Source: SIG603 sp963611165
GTDB lineage: Bacteria; Bacillota; Clostridia; Oscillospirales; Acutalibacteraceae
DNA: 64,000 bases
Direction: 5' to 3'
NCBI GenBank assembly: GCA_963611165.1
Contig: CAVDQG010000002.1
Coordinates: 62,001 to 126,000, forward strand
In this document: positions 34,566 to 42,163 of the stretch, in pieces
How positions within the stretch are numbered: the stretch's first letter is position 1
How the letters are laid out: every line of letters begins with the position of its first letter
Program-made: the position numbers and the translations under genes
The notes under the pieces: model-generated
The model's database searches: none
What the model was told of the DNA's origin: nothing
What the model saw: the letters and a program-made list of their open reading frames with translations, nothing else

Positions 34566-34694
34566 ATGTTTAATATAGACGCTTTCATAAACAGCCTGCA
34601 GTACATGGGCAAGGGAATGCTTGGTGTGTTCCTTGTCATTGCGGTAATCATTCTTTGCATCTACGCCTTGAACAAGATTTTCAAGGTTAGATAA
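34566..34694 (+). CDS. Tiny single-span membrane protein, probable decarboxylase gamma-like subunit
   Basis: This 42-residue protein starts at ATG 34566 behind AAGGAGG, 10 bases after oadB. It has a short N-terminal amphipathic part, one hydrophobic span (MLGVFLVIAVIILCIYAL) and a basic end NKIFKVR. OadG-type gamma subunits likewise carry one N-terminal span that anchors the complex, but are longer and end in a Zn-binding tail, which is missing here. Its position after oadB suggests a stabilising partner of the beta subunit. Confidence 0.75.
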   Translation: MFNIDAFINSLQYMGKGMLGVFLVIAVIILCIYALNKIFKVR

Positions 34695-34732
34695 CTTTAA
34701 GCTTATACCATCATTTACACAATATTTACGCA

Positions 34733-34768
34733 AACAACCGAGCTTCCGTTTTGGCAAGCTCGGTTGTT
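34733..34768. terminator. Bidirectional terminator after the oadB unit
   Basis: AACAACCGAGCTT and AAGCTCGGTTGTT form a perfect 13-bp stem followed by a long T run on plus; it also serves the converging MATE gene. Confidence 0.9.
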
Positions 34769-34776
34769 TTTTTTTG

Positions 34777-36147
34777 TCAGATATTGTCTCTTGTTATGTT
34801 CTTAAGCCAGTTGAATTTAAAGTAATGAACAAATGTTGGTGCCATTTTGTACCATTCGTCAAGGCACATAATGAGGTAAACCCAGATAGCGGGAAGTTTT
34901 AACACAAATGCTCCGAGCGCCATCAAAGGAACAGCCACGCACCACATAAAGATACCGTCGAGAACCATTCCGAATTTTGCGTCTCCGCCGCCACGGAAGC
35001 ATCCGCAAATAAGGCAGGTATTGATTCCCTCGCCGACAAGTCTTATCGTCTGCATGAGAAGCATCGTGCTGAGAAGCTCAATAGCCGCATCGGTGATTTT
35101 TCCCGTATAGAAGCCGACCAGCACGGGTCTTATCGCTATGATAACTCCAGCACCGACAACGGCAACAACAGTCGTTATGACAAGCATTCTCTGAGAATAA
35201 ACCTTAGCCGCTTGCTTGTTGTTCTCTCCGAGAGAACGGCTGACGATAATAGTTGTGGCGTTTGCAAAACCACGGCAAGCGATTGCGCCGAGATTAACCG
35301 CAATAACGGCAACGGAATTTGCGGCGACAACATCACTGCCAAGATGACCCATGACGATAGCATAAACAGAACAAGCAAGGCTCCACAAAATATCGTTGAT
35401 AAGGCTTGGAAGCGCAAGGCTCATCATATCCTTGACAAGCACGCCCGACTTCTCGAAAAAATATTTGATTCTGAACTTAATTCCCTTACTTCTTATAGAA
35501 TCCACTATGCAAATTATGAACTCGACCACACGGGCAGTCACTGTTCCGAGTGCAACACCAATAAGTCCGAGCTTTGGCAGTCCGAAGAAGCCGAAAATGA
35601 AAGTAGCATTGATGAACACATTGACGAGAAGCGATATGACATAGATAACGCTTGGGAGCGTGAGCCTCTCACAGCTTCTCAAAACGCTTAAATAAATCTG
35701 GGTAAATCCCATAAACAGGAATGAAAATCCGACTATTCTGAGATAAACTATTCCCTCTTTTATGATTGCCGGGTCATTCGTGTAAATTCTCATGATAACT
35801 CCGGGAAAAATAACCGCCAGCAAAAATGCGACAAATGAAATTATCATGGTAATTCTTATCGCAAGGCCGAGAACTTTCTCGACCGCATGCTTGTCTCCCT
35901 TTCCGTAATACTGCGAAGCGAGCACGGAAGCGGCGGCAGTCATGCCGTAAAAGGCACAGAAAAGTATGTTAACATACTGATTGGCAAGAGAAGACGCGCT
36001 CATGGCATCCTGACTTACATAGCCCAACATGAGAGTATCGGCAGAGTTTACCAGTGTGCTGATAAAGCTCTGAATCATGATAGGCATAGCTGTTGTGAGG
36101 GCAAGCTTGGTAAAAGCCCCCCTCGACATGATGTTTTTGTTCTCCAT
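34777..36147 (-). CDS. MATE family exporter
   Basis: The 456-residue protein has twelve spans, with TLVNSADTLMLGYVSQDAMSASSLANQY, YLSVLRSCERLTLPSV and GDAKFGMVLDGIFMWCVAVPLM. It resembles the MATE protein at 5975-7327 in its general pattern more than the one at 31875-33212. ATG at 36147 is chosen over a GTG four codons upstream; neither has a good ribosome site (only AAGTGG). It is a single-gene unit sharing a terminator with the converging oadB unit. Confidence 0.92.
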   Translation of the reverse strand: MENKNIMSRGAFTKLALTTAMPIMIQSFISTLVNSADTLMLGYVSQDAMSASSLANQYVNILFCAFYGMTAAASVLASQYYGKGDKHAVEKVLGLAIRITMIISFVAFLLAVIFPGVIMRIYTNDPAIIKEGIVYLRIVGFSFLFMGFTQIYLSVLRSCERLTLPSVIYVISLLVNVFINATFIFGFFGLPKLGLIGVALGTVTARVVEFIICIVDSIRSKGIKFRIKYFFEKSGVLVKDMMSLALPSLINDILWSLACSVYAIVMGHLGSDVVAANSVAVIAVNLGAIACRGFANATTIIVSRSLGENNKQAAKVYSQRMLVITTVVAVVGAGVIIAIRPVLVGFYTGKITDAAIELLSTMLLMQTIRLVGEGINTCLICGCFRGGGDAKFGMVLDGIFMWCVAVPLMALGAFVLKLPAIWVYLIMCLDEWYKMAPTFVHYFKFNWLKNITRDNI

Positions 36148-36230
36148 ATTATATACCACTTATAATAAATTTTATAATTAAAAAGCAGATTGAAAAGACA
36201 GACTGATTATTCTGCCTTTTTCTTTTGTTT

Positions 36231-37907
36231 TTACTCTGACTTGTCTTTCTTTTTAATCAGCTTTTTTATCTTCATATTCACTGCGGCTCTGACATTCAGA
36301 ATAAAGTAAGGGTCAAAGAAACTTTCGCTTTTCTTAGGGAAATCCTTGAAGCTTATCTTTTCTCCGACTTCCTTTTCGATGAAGTGCACGGTTTCATCTC
36401 GGCTCATTCCAAGCTCTTCCAGCAGTGAGAACGCTCTCATATCCTGAAGCGCATCAAAGAAGACAAACTGTCTTATCGACGGCATAGGCTTTCCGTCCGC
36501 ACCGGGATAAACAGAAAACGGATCTCCCGCAGGGAACGAACAGTCACCGTCCGTAGTCAAAAACGGCGAAAGAAGTCTTTTTGACTCTTCACTGTAATAA
36601 AAATCATATCCCCAGTGAAGAAAGCCCTCAAGATTATATTTATACAGTGCAAGTGCGATTATTCTGTTTCTCACCGACGGCATGGCAATGAAACGATTGC
36701 TTACATTGCCTCTTCCCTGAGCACAGCAATAGTATGTCCACAGCGGAGAAATATTTTTATCTATGAATTCGTCCACTCGGTCGTTTGACGCAACGGGAAT
36801 TTTCACAAGACCCTGCTCGTAGAATTTCGGCTCGGAAAGTGCGTCCATAACCTTGCAGTCCTTAAGCTCATTTTTAACAAGCTCCACAGCTTTTTTATAG
36901 CTGTCGAGGTTTTCGTCACTCGGCTCATCCGATATATGGAAATAACAGTTTTGAAGTCTTCCTGTTTTCGTCAAAAACGCCTTAAGCTCACGGATAAGCG
37001 GAATAATCAGATTTTTGTATTCCTCCGAATCGGCACTGAGGAACCAACCCGATAATTTTTCTCCGTTTTCGTCAACTATTTTCGGAGTGAATTTTGCTCC
37101 CCACTGCGTAAAAAGATGCGCTATCTCGAAGTGATTTATCCCCTTGCTCTCGCAAAGGCTCATAAATTTATCAAGCTTATCGAACGAGAATGAATATCCG
37201 TCCGCCGTCTTTTTTATGCCAATAAGCTGTACGGTCGGTCTTTCGCCGCCTATCTCGGTATCGAGTGCGGGTGTAAAAATCGGCGTGAGTATCATATTAC
37301 CGCCAAACTCGGCATAGTTATCCATGTAGTCGGATATAATTTTCATATGCCTTTCGCTCATCGGCTCTGCCCCGTAATATGAGCTTAAGCAGTCATAATG
37401 AAACCACTGAGTATACAGAAGCTTCTGCTTTGGAAGTGACGCAGAAATGACATCAAGCGAAAAGCTTTTTTCGACTTTGTTCTCTCCGCTTTCAATGCAA
37501 AGCTTGATTTCGTGCACGCCCTTTTGAGCATTGTTCGGTATATTTAATTCGACCCAAATCACCCTCGGCTCTTTCGGCAAAAGTTTAATTTTTGTCTTCT
37601 CCCCAAACGGCTCGAGCAAATCGGGATAAAGTCCCGATTTTTTCGATAAATATCCGTCGTCGGAGCGGTTCACATGTGCCGCAAGCTCCACGGGAACATC
37701 TCTTACAATATACAGCTTATAGGGAATATCCGACTGAACGCTGAGTTTTGCATCGCAAAACATCGGCTCACAGCTCTCGATAACCGCCTGAAAGCTGAAT
37801 TTCTCCCCACGAAGAGCCGAAAATTCCTCAAAGCTTTTGAATTTTCTGAATGCCGAACCTACCTTCTCAAGAGGCGAAGTAAGGCTTATAGTCAGATTTT
37901 GCTCCAT
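36231..37907 (-). CDS. DUF4091 domain protein, GH123-like glycoside hydrolase candidate
   Basis: The 558-residue protein has an N-terminal beta-sandwich (residues 1-170), a TIM-barrel-like middle region and the DUF4091 part near the C-terminus (LEGFLHWGYDFYYSEES ... GDCSFPAGDPFSVYPG ... SIRQFVFFDALQDM). YFHISDEPSDENL is where the adjacent Asp-Glu pair of GH123-like enzymes would sit. It has no signal peptide. ATG at 37907 follows AAAGGTAA and overlaps the end of the serine hydrolase gene by 41 bases. Substrate unknown; the operon suggests work on decorated glycans. Confidence 0.75.
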   Translation of the reverse strand: MEQNLTISLTSPLEKVGSAFRKFKSFEEFSALRGEKFSFQAVIESCEPMFCDAKLSVQSDIPYKLYIVRDVPVELAAHVNRSDDGYLSKKSGLYPDLLEPFGEKTKIKLLPKEPRVIWVELNIPNNAQKGVHEIKLCIESGENKVEKSFSLDVISASLPKQKLLYTQWFHYDCLSSYYGAEPMSERHMKIISDYMDNYAEFGGNMILTPIFTPALDTEIGGERPTVQLIGIKKTADGYSFSFDKLDKFMSLCESKGINHFEIAHLFTQWGAKFTPKIVDENGEKLSGWFLSADSEEYKNLIIPLIRELKAFLTKTGRLQNCYFHISDEPSDENLDSYKKAVELVKNELKDCKVMDALSEPKFYEQGLVKIPVASNDRVDEFIDKNISPLWTYYCCAQGRGNVSNRFIAMPSVRNRIIALALYKYNLEGFLHWGYDFYYSEESKRLLSPFLTTDGDCSFPAGDPFSVYPGADGKPMPSIRQFVFFDALQDMRAFSLLEELGMSRDETVHFIEKEVGEKISFKDFPKKSESFFDPYFILNVRAAVNMKIKKLIKKKDKSE

Positions 37908-39396
37908 TTTTGTTACCTTTTGTGAATGTGATTGTTTCGGGTGGATTTCCTCCGATTCCGCCGACATTCAGAAGTGTTGAATCCGCCAGAAGTCTTGGAT
38001 TCTCCCCGAGTTCCAATCGGAACTTGACGCCGCTTGCCGCACTTGTACAGTAGACAAGGAACTCGAAAGCTTCAGGATTCGACCATGTGCCGACCGCTCC
38101 GTAATTATTTCCGTTCAAACTGAACGAGTTAAAGCGGGCATTTGTCGCAATCGGCAGAACCTCGCCGCTGTCCGTTGTTATCGTAAGAGCTTCGTCCGTG
38201 ATACTGATTGTCATATTCTTAATCGAAGCATTCTTTTTCGGCTGATTTTTCGCAAAGTACATTCCGGAACCGCCGATAAGTCCGCACAAATCGGTTTTTA
38301 CCTCTTCGTTCAAAATAAGCTCAAGACCGTCAAATTTATCGAACGCCTCGGGATTCTTCTTTGAAATCGGATGGCTTATCTCGAGATTATCAAGCTTATA
38401 TTTAAGTGCGGCATAAGCTTTTTCGTCCTCGGGAAGCGGATTTTCGCCGATATACTTTAAAAGGTAATCCCATGTTACAGTCAAGGTATCCTGCATAGTC
38501 GAGCTTGCCGACTGGAAAATGAACACAAGATCCTTATCGGGTACAACTATACCGTACTGACCGAACGCACCGTCCGCACGGAAAACTCCCTCAGGCACGC
38601 ACTGCCAGAACTGGAAGCCGTAACCCTTGACCCAGTCGGGATTTGACTGCGTTGGAGTATTGTCTATCTGATAGCCGCAAGCAAGGTCAAACCAAGCTTC
38701 GGGAAGAAGTCTCTCTCCCTCCCAAACGCCTCTGTTTGCGATGAAACGGATAAATTTAGCCATTTGCTCTGTTGTCAAGAAACTGCCTGCACCGCCCCAA
38801 AGTATGCCGTCACTTATCTCGGCACAATAGACATCGCCCATGGAAAGCTTATCGAAAAGTCTCGGCTTGAGGTAATCTGTCAGCTTCTCTCCGGTTTTTC
38901 TCAAAAGAACGGCACAAAGAATATTCGTGCCGGCTGTATTGTATCTGAAATATGTGCCGGGTTCGTGCTCGAACGGATGCTTCAAAAACTCAGCGACATA
39001 GTCTACATCTATACCATAGCCGCCCATTTCGGTGTCATGACCGCAAGACATAGTCAAAAGCGATCTTATATCGGCTTTTTTCAGATTTTCGTTTACCTCT
39101 TTCGGAAGCTTGTCAGGGAAAATATCCACAAGCTTATCGTCAAGGCTAATCACTCCCTCACTCACCGCAAAGCCGATTGCCGTTGATGTGAGAGACTTAG
39201 TGAAGCTGAACATAATGTGAGGGTCGTCGTTATTATATGGTCTCCAGTGACCCTCGGCAAAAATGCTGTTTCCCTTTAAAAGCATCATGCCGTGCATTTC
39301 CGTTCCCACGCTCTCGAGAGCCGAGAGAAAATCAAGTATTCTGTATGAGCTTATTCCCGCCTTTTCGGGAGTTATTCTGTCAAATTCAAATGCCAT
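37867..39396 (-). CDS. Serine hydrolase of the beta-lactamase/esterase (class C) family
   Basis: The 509-residue protein has the S-x-x-K catalytic motif at Ser64-Lys67 (MFSFTKSLTS), the Tyr/Asn motif in FRYNTAGTN, and a late GADGAFGQYG at the position of the third motif. The last ~130 residues form a separate beta-rich domain. It has no signal peptide, so an intracellular esterase or amidase acting on imported sugar derivatives is more likely than a penicillin-binding protein. ATG at 39396 is preferred because GGTGG precedes it. It is the middle gene of a three-gene operon. Confidence 0.85.
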   Translation of the reverse strand: MAFEFDRITPEKAGISSYRILDFLSALESVGTEMHGMMLLKGNSIFAEGHWRPYNNDDPHIMFSFTKSLTSTAIGFAVSEGVISLDDKLVDIFPDKLPKEVNENLKKADIRSLLTMSCGHDTEMGGYGIDVDYVAEFLKHPFEHEPGTYFRYNTAGTNILCAVLLRKTGEKLTDYLKPRLFDKLSMGDVYCAEISDGILWGGAGSFLTTEQMAKFIRFIANRGVWEGERLLPEAWFDLACGYQIDNTPTQSNPDWVKGYGFQFWQCVPEGVFRADGAFGQYGIVVPDKDLVFIFQSASSTMQDTLTVTWDYLLKYIGENPLPEDEKAYAALKYKLDNLEISHPISKKNPEAFDKFDGLELILNEEVKTDLCGLIGGSGMYFAKNQPKKNASIKNMTISITDEALTITTDSGEVLPIATNARFNSFSLNGNNYGAVGTWSNPEAFEFLVYCTSAASGVKFRLELGENPRLLADSTLLNVGGIGGNPPETITFTKGNKNGAKSDYKPYFAS

Positions 39397-39432
39397 TTTA
39401 TCCACCGTCCTATAATTTCGCTGTGATCTTAT

Positions 39433-40089
39433 TTAAATTTCTCTGTTGTAGTCAAAATCGAGCTTATTAAGTATGGTTTTAGCCATATACATTCCGCCCT
39501 GAGAGTTCGGGTGAATTCTGTCCCATGTGAAATAGCTTGAATGATAGTACTTGAGTATCTTAACCCAAGCTGACTGCATATCGACAAACACAGCGTCATA
39601 TTTTTCGGCAAGCTTCTTTACAACTGCGGAATACTCGTCCATTCTCGCACGCATGCGGTCGCTCTCGTTTTCTTCTATATAATACGGTGTGACAAGAATC
39701 AGCTTTTTGACAAATTCCTTCGAGCTCTCGATTATATATGTTAGATTCTCTTCATACTCCTCGAGAGAAACGGCATCCTCATAAATAAGCGGCGTATCAA
39801 ACTGGCGCCAAACATCGTTTATACCTATGCATATAAGCAGGTTTTCGGGGCGGTACGGCACAACGTCCTTTTCATACCGAGCAACCAAATCACGGCTTGT
39901 GTTTCCGCTAACGCCCTTGTTGATAACTCTTATATTGTAGTCGGGATAGCTTGTAGCAAAAAACGACTGCAAATCAGCCGCATATCCCACTCCTATCGCC
40001 TCAAAAAGGCCCTCGCCGGGCTCTTTTTTGTTCATATCGGTTACAGAATCTCCGAAAAGAAGAAGCTTCGTATTTCTTTCTATTAACAT
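39433..40089 (-). CDS. SGNH/GDSL family hydrolase (probable carbohydrate esterase)
   Basis: The 218-residue protein shows SGNH blocks in order: GDSVTD (Ser15), the Gly of NKGVSGNTS, GIND with its Asn, and the Asp-His pair in DRIHPNSQG. No signal peptide is present. Enzymes of this kind deacetylate sugars or release acyl groups from plant-cell-wall oligosaccharides. GGGAGGA precedes ATG. It leads the operon with the serine hydrolase and the DUF4091 protein, so all three probably act on the same imported substrate. Confidence 0.88.
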   Translation of the reverse strand: MLIERNTKLLLFGDSVTDMNKKEPGEGLFEAIGVGYAADLQSFFATSYPDYNIRVINKGVSGNTSRDLVARYEKDVVPYRPENLLICIGINDVWRQFDTPLIYEDAVSLEEYEENLTYIIESSKEFVKKLILVTPYYIEENESDRMRARMDEYSAVVKKLAEKYDAVFVDMQSAWVKILKYYHSSYFTWDRIHPNSQGGMYMAKTILNKLDFDYNREI

Positions 40090-40338
40090 TTTTTAATCCT
40101 CCCAAAGTGAAAATCCGTTTGTCTGATTTATCAAATACACAAGCTGAATATAGCACAAGTATTTATTTTTTTCAATATGCCGTTTATACGAAAATATAAG
40201 CTTTTTATAATATTTATAAAAAGTGCATTTTCCATAATTCACACATTGTTAATTTTCTTACCGAAAAATCCTTCAATGTTCACAAACTCTTAAAGAAAAG
40301 AATATTTTCTTTTCATATATGAACGGTATAATTCAGAC

Positions 40339-40615
40339 ATAAACTTCAAAGAAAGCTGTAAGGTGTGCGAACGGTATGCACAAGCGGTTTTCCGACGGAA
40401 AACAGTAGGTTCGCTTATTTACTTTGAGTTTTGATTACATTAACTGCCCAAGCCTTTCGGCGGTGGCAGACAAACTACAACATGTCGGTAAATCTTTTGA
40501 TGTAGACATTTCTATTACTTAGATTACGAGGCATTTAATATATTCTTTTCTTTCATTTTTACTCCTCAATTTAACAGTAAGAAGGCAAAAAGCTCGGTGA
40601 AAACCGAGCTTTTTG
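40339..40615 (+). ncRNA. Unassigned structured RNA, about 275 bases
   Basis: TATAAT at 40327-40332 points to a start near 40339. The RNA would fold into a closed 5' domain: AAACTTCAAAG (40341-40351) with CTTTGAGTTT (40422-40431), then GCGAAC (40367-40372) with GTTCGC (40409-40414), then GTTTTCC/GGAAAAC around GAC (40387-40403). A second hairpin CTGCC..GCC-TTTC-GGC..GGCAG (40444-40469) follows, then alternative pairings CTACA/TGTAG or ATGTC/GACAT (40475-40509), and the terminator at 40587-40614. No coding frame fits and no plus-strand gene follows until 41383. It does not match 6S, tmRNA, RNase P or SRP RNA as I know them. The rest of the gap 40090-40326 is AT-rich and featureless. Confidence 0.4.
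40587..40614. terminator. Bidirectional terminator at 40.6 kb
   Basis: AAAAAGCTCGG and CCGAGCTTTTT form a perfect 11-bp stem around TGAAAA. It serves the minus-strand gene at 40624 and, from the plus side, the candidate RNA. Confidence 0.88.
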
Positions 40616-40623
40616 TTCGTCAT

Positions 40624-41247
40624 TCAGTTTTTGGTAAACACAAACCAGTTATCGGCATCGACTTCACCGAATTTGTTCGCAATTTCTTCGTTTGAGCTGT
40701 CCTCGGCAAAACGGCGAACCTCTTTCCAATTGAGCTCATCAGCCGTATAAATCGGTCTGTCCCTAAGTGTGGCGGTGTTTTTCTCGCACAAATAAGGCGT
40801 GCCGTCTCTCGAGTCCACCACGACCGTCCTCGTCTTGCCGAATCCGCTTGCCTCAAGCGGAAACAAAGGCTTGCCGTATTTCTTGACCCAAGTTGCATAT
40901 GGCTTCATCTCGCCGTTTTTTCGCTTTCTCTCCAAATATCTCAGAGTAAAAACAACATCGATATAGAGCACCAAGCTTATGAGAAACGACATTACCGACA
41001 TTCCAAAGGAAAAGCGAATAAGCAAACCGGTCGAAACACAAAGCACAAGGCTCAGAAGAGTAATGACAATTCCGATTAAAGAAAGCTTCCTGCCCTGTTT
41101 TCTTGTCTTTACGCAGTTAAGAAACGCATATATATTCACGGCGGCAGCCGCAAGTAAATTCACTATCGAAGCCATGGACGTCAGCGAAAGGCACACCCCC
41201 ACAAGAGAGAACACGCTGAAGCCGTATCTTGTTTTTCTTATATTCAA
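40624..41247 (-). CDS. Small four-span membrane protein of unknown function
   Basis: The 207-residue product has four hydrophobic spans in the first 110 residues (FSVFSLVGVCLSLTSMASIVNLL onward) and a soluble charged C-terminal half (TWVKKYGKPLFPLEASGFGKTR ... ADNWFVFTKN). The TTG at 41247 is taken as start because GGAGG lies seven bases upstream, while the longer frame to 41304 starts inside the -35 element. I do not recognise a family. Confidence 0.7.
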   Translation of the reverse strand: MNIRKTRYGFSVFSLVGVCLSLTSMASIVNLLAAAAVNIYAFLNCVKTRKQGRKLSLIGIVITLLSLVLCVSTGLLIRFSFGMSVMSFLISLVLYIDVVFTLRYLERKRKNGEMKPYATWVKKYGKPLFPLEASGFGKTRTVVVDSRDGTPYLCEKNTATLRDRPIYTADELNWKEVRRFAEDSSNEEIANKFGEVDADNWFVFTKN

Positions 41248-41275
41248 AACTCTGCCTCCAATACCCTTTTTCGAT

Positions 41276-41304
41276 ATTTTATCAAATAATACACTTTCTT
41301 TCAA
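41276..41304 (-). promoter_or_regulatory. Promoter of the four-span membrane protein gene
   Basis: On the minus strand TTGAAA (41299-41304) and TAAAAT (41276-41281) are 17 bases apart; this fixes the TTG start at 41247. Confidence 0.75.
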
Positions 41305-41314
41305 GACTTGCGTC

Positions 41315-41343
41315 TTGCATACATTCGGCTTGTGTGCGATAAT
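41315..41343 (+). promoter_or_regulatory. Promoter of the GNAT gene
   Basis: TTGCAT (41315-41320) and GATAAT (41338-41343) are 17 bases apart, with an extended -10 TG at 41335-41336. Confidence 0.65.
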
Positions 41344-41382
41344 ACTTTTTGTAGCCTATTCTCTAACAAATCGGAGGAAAAT

Positions 41383-41988
41383 ATGAGAACCTTAGTAAGA
41401 ACGGTAAACGAGTGGGACGCTCCCACCATGCTTAAAATATATGATAATTACATAGATACCAACACCTGCGCCGACACGACTCTTCCGACCATTGCGGAAT
41501 TTGTCAAGAGAATCGACAAATACACCTATGGCTTCGGCTGGCTTTTGAGCGAAATCGACTCCGAAACTGCGGGATTTTGTGTACTCAGCGAGAACAGCTA
41601 CAATCCCAAGGATATGTTTTCAGCTGAAATCAACCTCTGGGTTAAACCGTCCCTCATGCGCAGAGGCGTCGGCGACTCACTTTATCACATGATGTTCGGT
41701 CTTATGGAGCTCGGAGACAAGCGCAAGGTTTACGCAAGAATAAATCTTCCGAATAACGATGCCGTTGAATTTCACAAGCACTGGGGATTTAATGAGGTAG
41801 AGACAGTAAAGGGCGGATTCGAGAAAAACGGCGACAAATACGATGTTCTCGTGATGGAGAGAGATTTGGTTCCGTCCAAGCCCGATGCCGTAAAACCGAT
41901 TAAACCGATTATCGTCAAACTCGACAAGCCATCCGAATTCAGAAAGCTTCAGCTTGAAGCCGGCGATTTAATCAAACCGATATGCTAA
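41383..41988 (+). CDS. GNAT family N-acetyltransferase
   Basis: The 201-residue protein has the acetyl-CoA binding motif A (EINLWVKPSLMRRGVGDSLYHMMF, with R-R-G-V-G) and the C-terminal NNDAVEFHKHWGFNEVETVKGGFEKNGDKYDVLVMER typical of the phosphinothricin/amine acetyltransferase branch. A further 35 residues rich in Lys and Pro (SKPDAVKPIKPIIVK) follow the domain. CGGAGGAA precedes ATG at 41383. The acceptor is unknown. Confidence 0.88.
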   Translation: MRTLVRTVNEWDAPTMLKIYDNYIDTNTCADTTLPTIAEFVKRIDKYTYGFGWLLSEIDSETAGFCVLSENSYNPKDMFSAEINLWVKPSLMRRGVGDSLYHMMFGLMELGDKRKVYARINLPNNDAVEFHKHWGFNEVETVKGGFEKNGDKYDVLVMERDLVPSKPDAVKPIKPIIVKLDKPSEFRKLQLEAGDLIKPIC

Positions 41989-42004
41989 GCAATATGCTAA
42001 AACT

Positions 42005-42028
42005 AAGGAACAGCCACCGCTGTTCCTT
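42005..42028 (+). terminator. Terminator of the GNAT gene
   Basis: AAGGAACAGC and GCTGTTCCTT form a perfect 10-bp stem around CACC, then TTTT. Confidence 0.88.
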
Positions 42029-42049
42029 TTTTCATGCAATAAAGTAAAA

Positions 42050-42089
42050 CAGAAGAAGTCGGCAACCGTTAAGCTGTCGGCTTCTTCTG
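42050..42089 (-). terminator. Terminator of the EF-G-like gene
   Basis: CAGAAGAAGCCGACA pairs with TGCCGACTTCTTCTG (minus strand, two G-U pairs); TTTTACTTT follows. Confidence 0.82.
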
Positions 42090-42163
42090 AATTTAATTAT
42101 TAAGGAGAGAGATATTATCAAAATCAAATTGCATCAATTTATCTAATGCCTCTGCCGTTTTCA

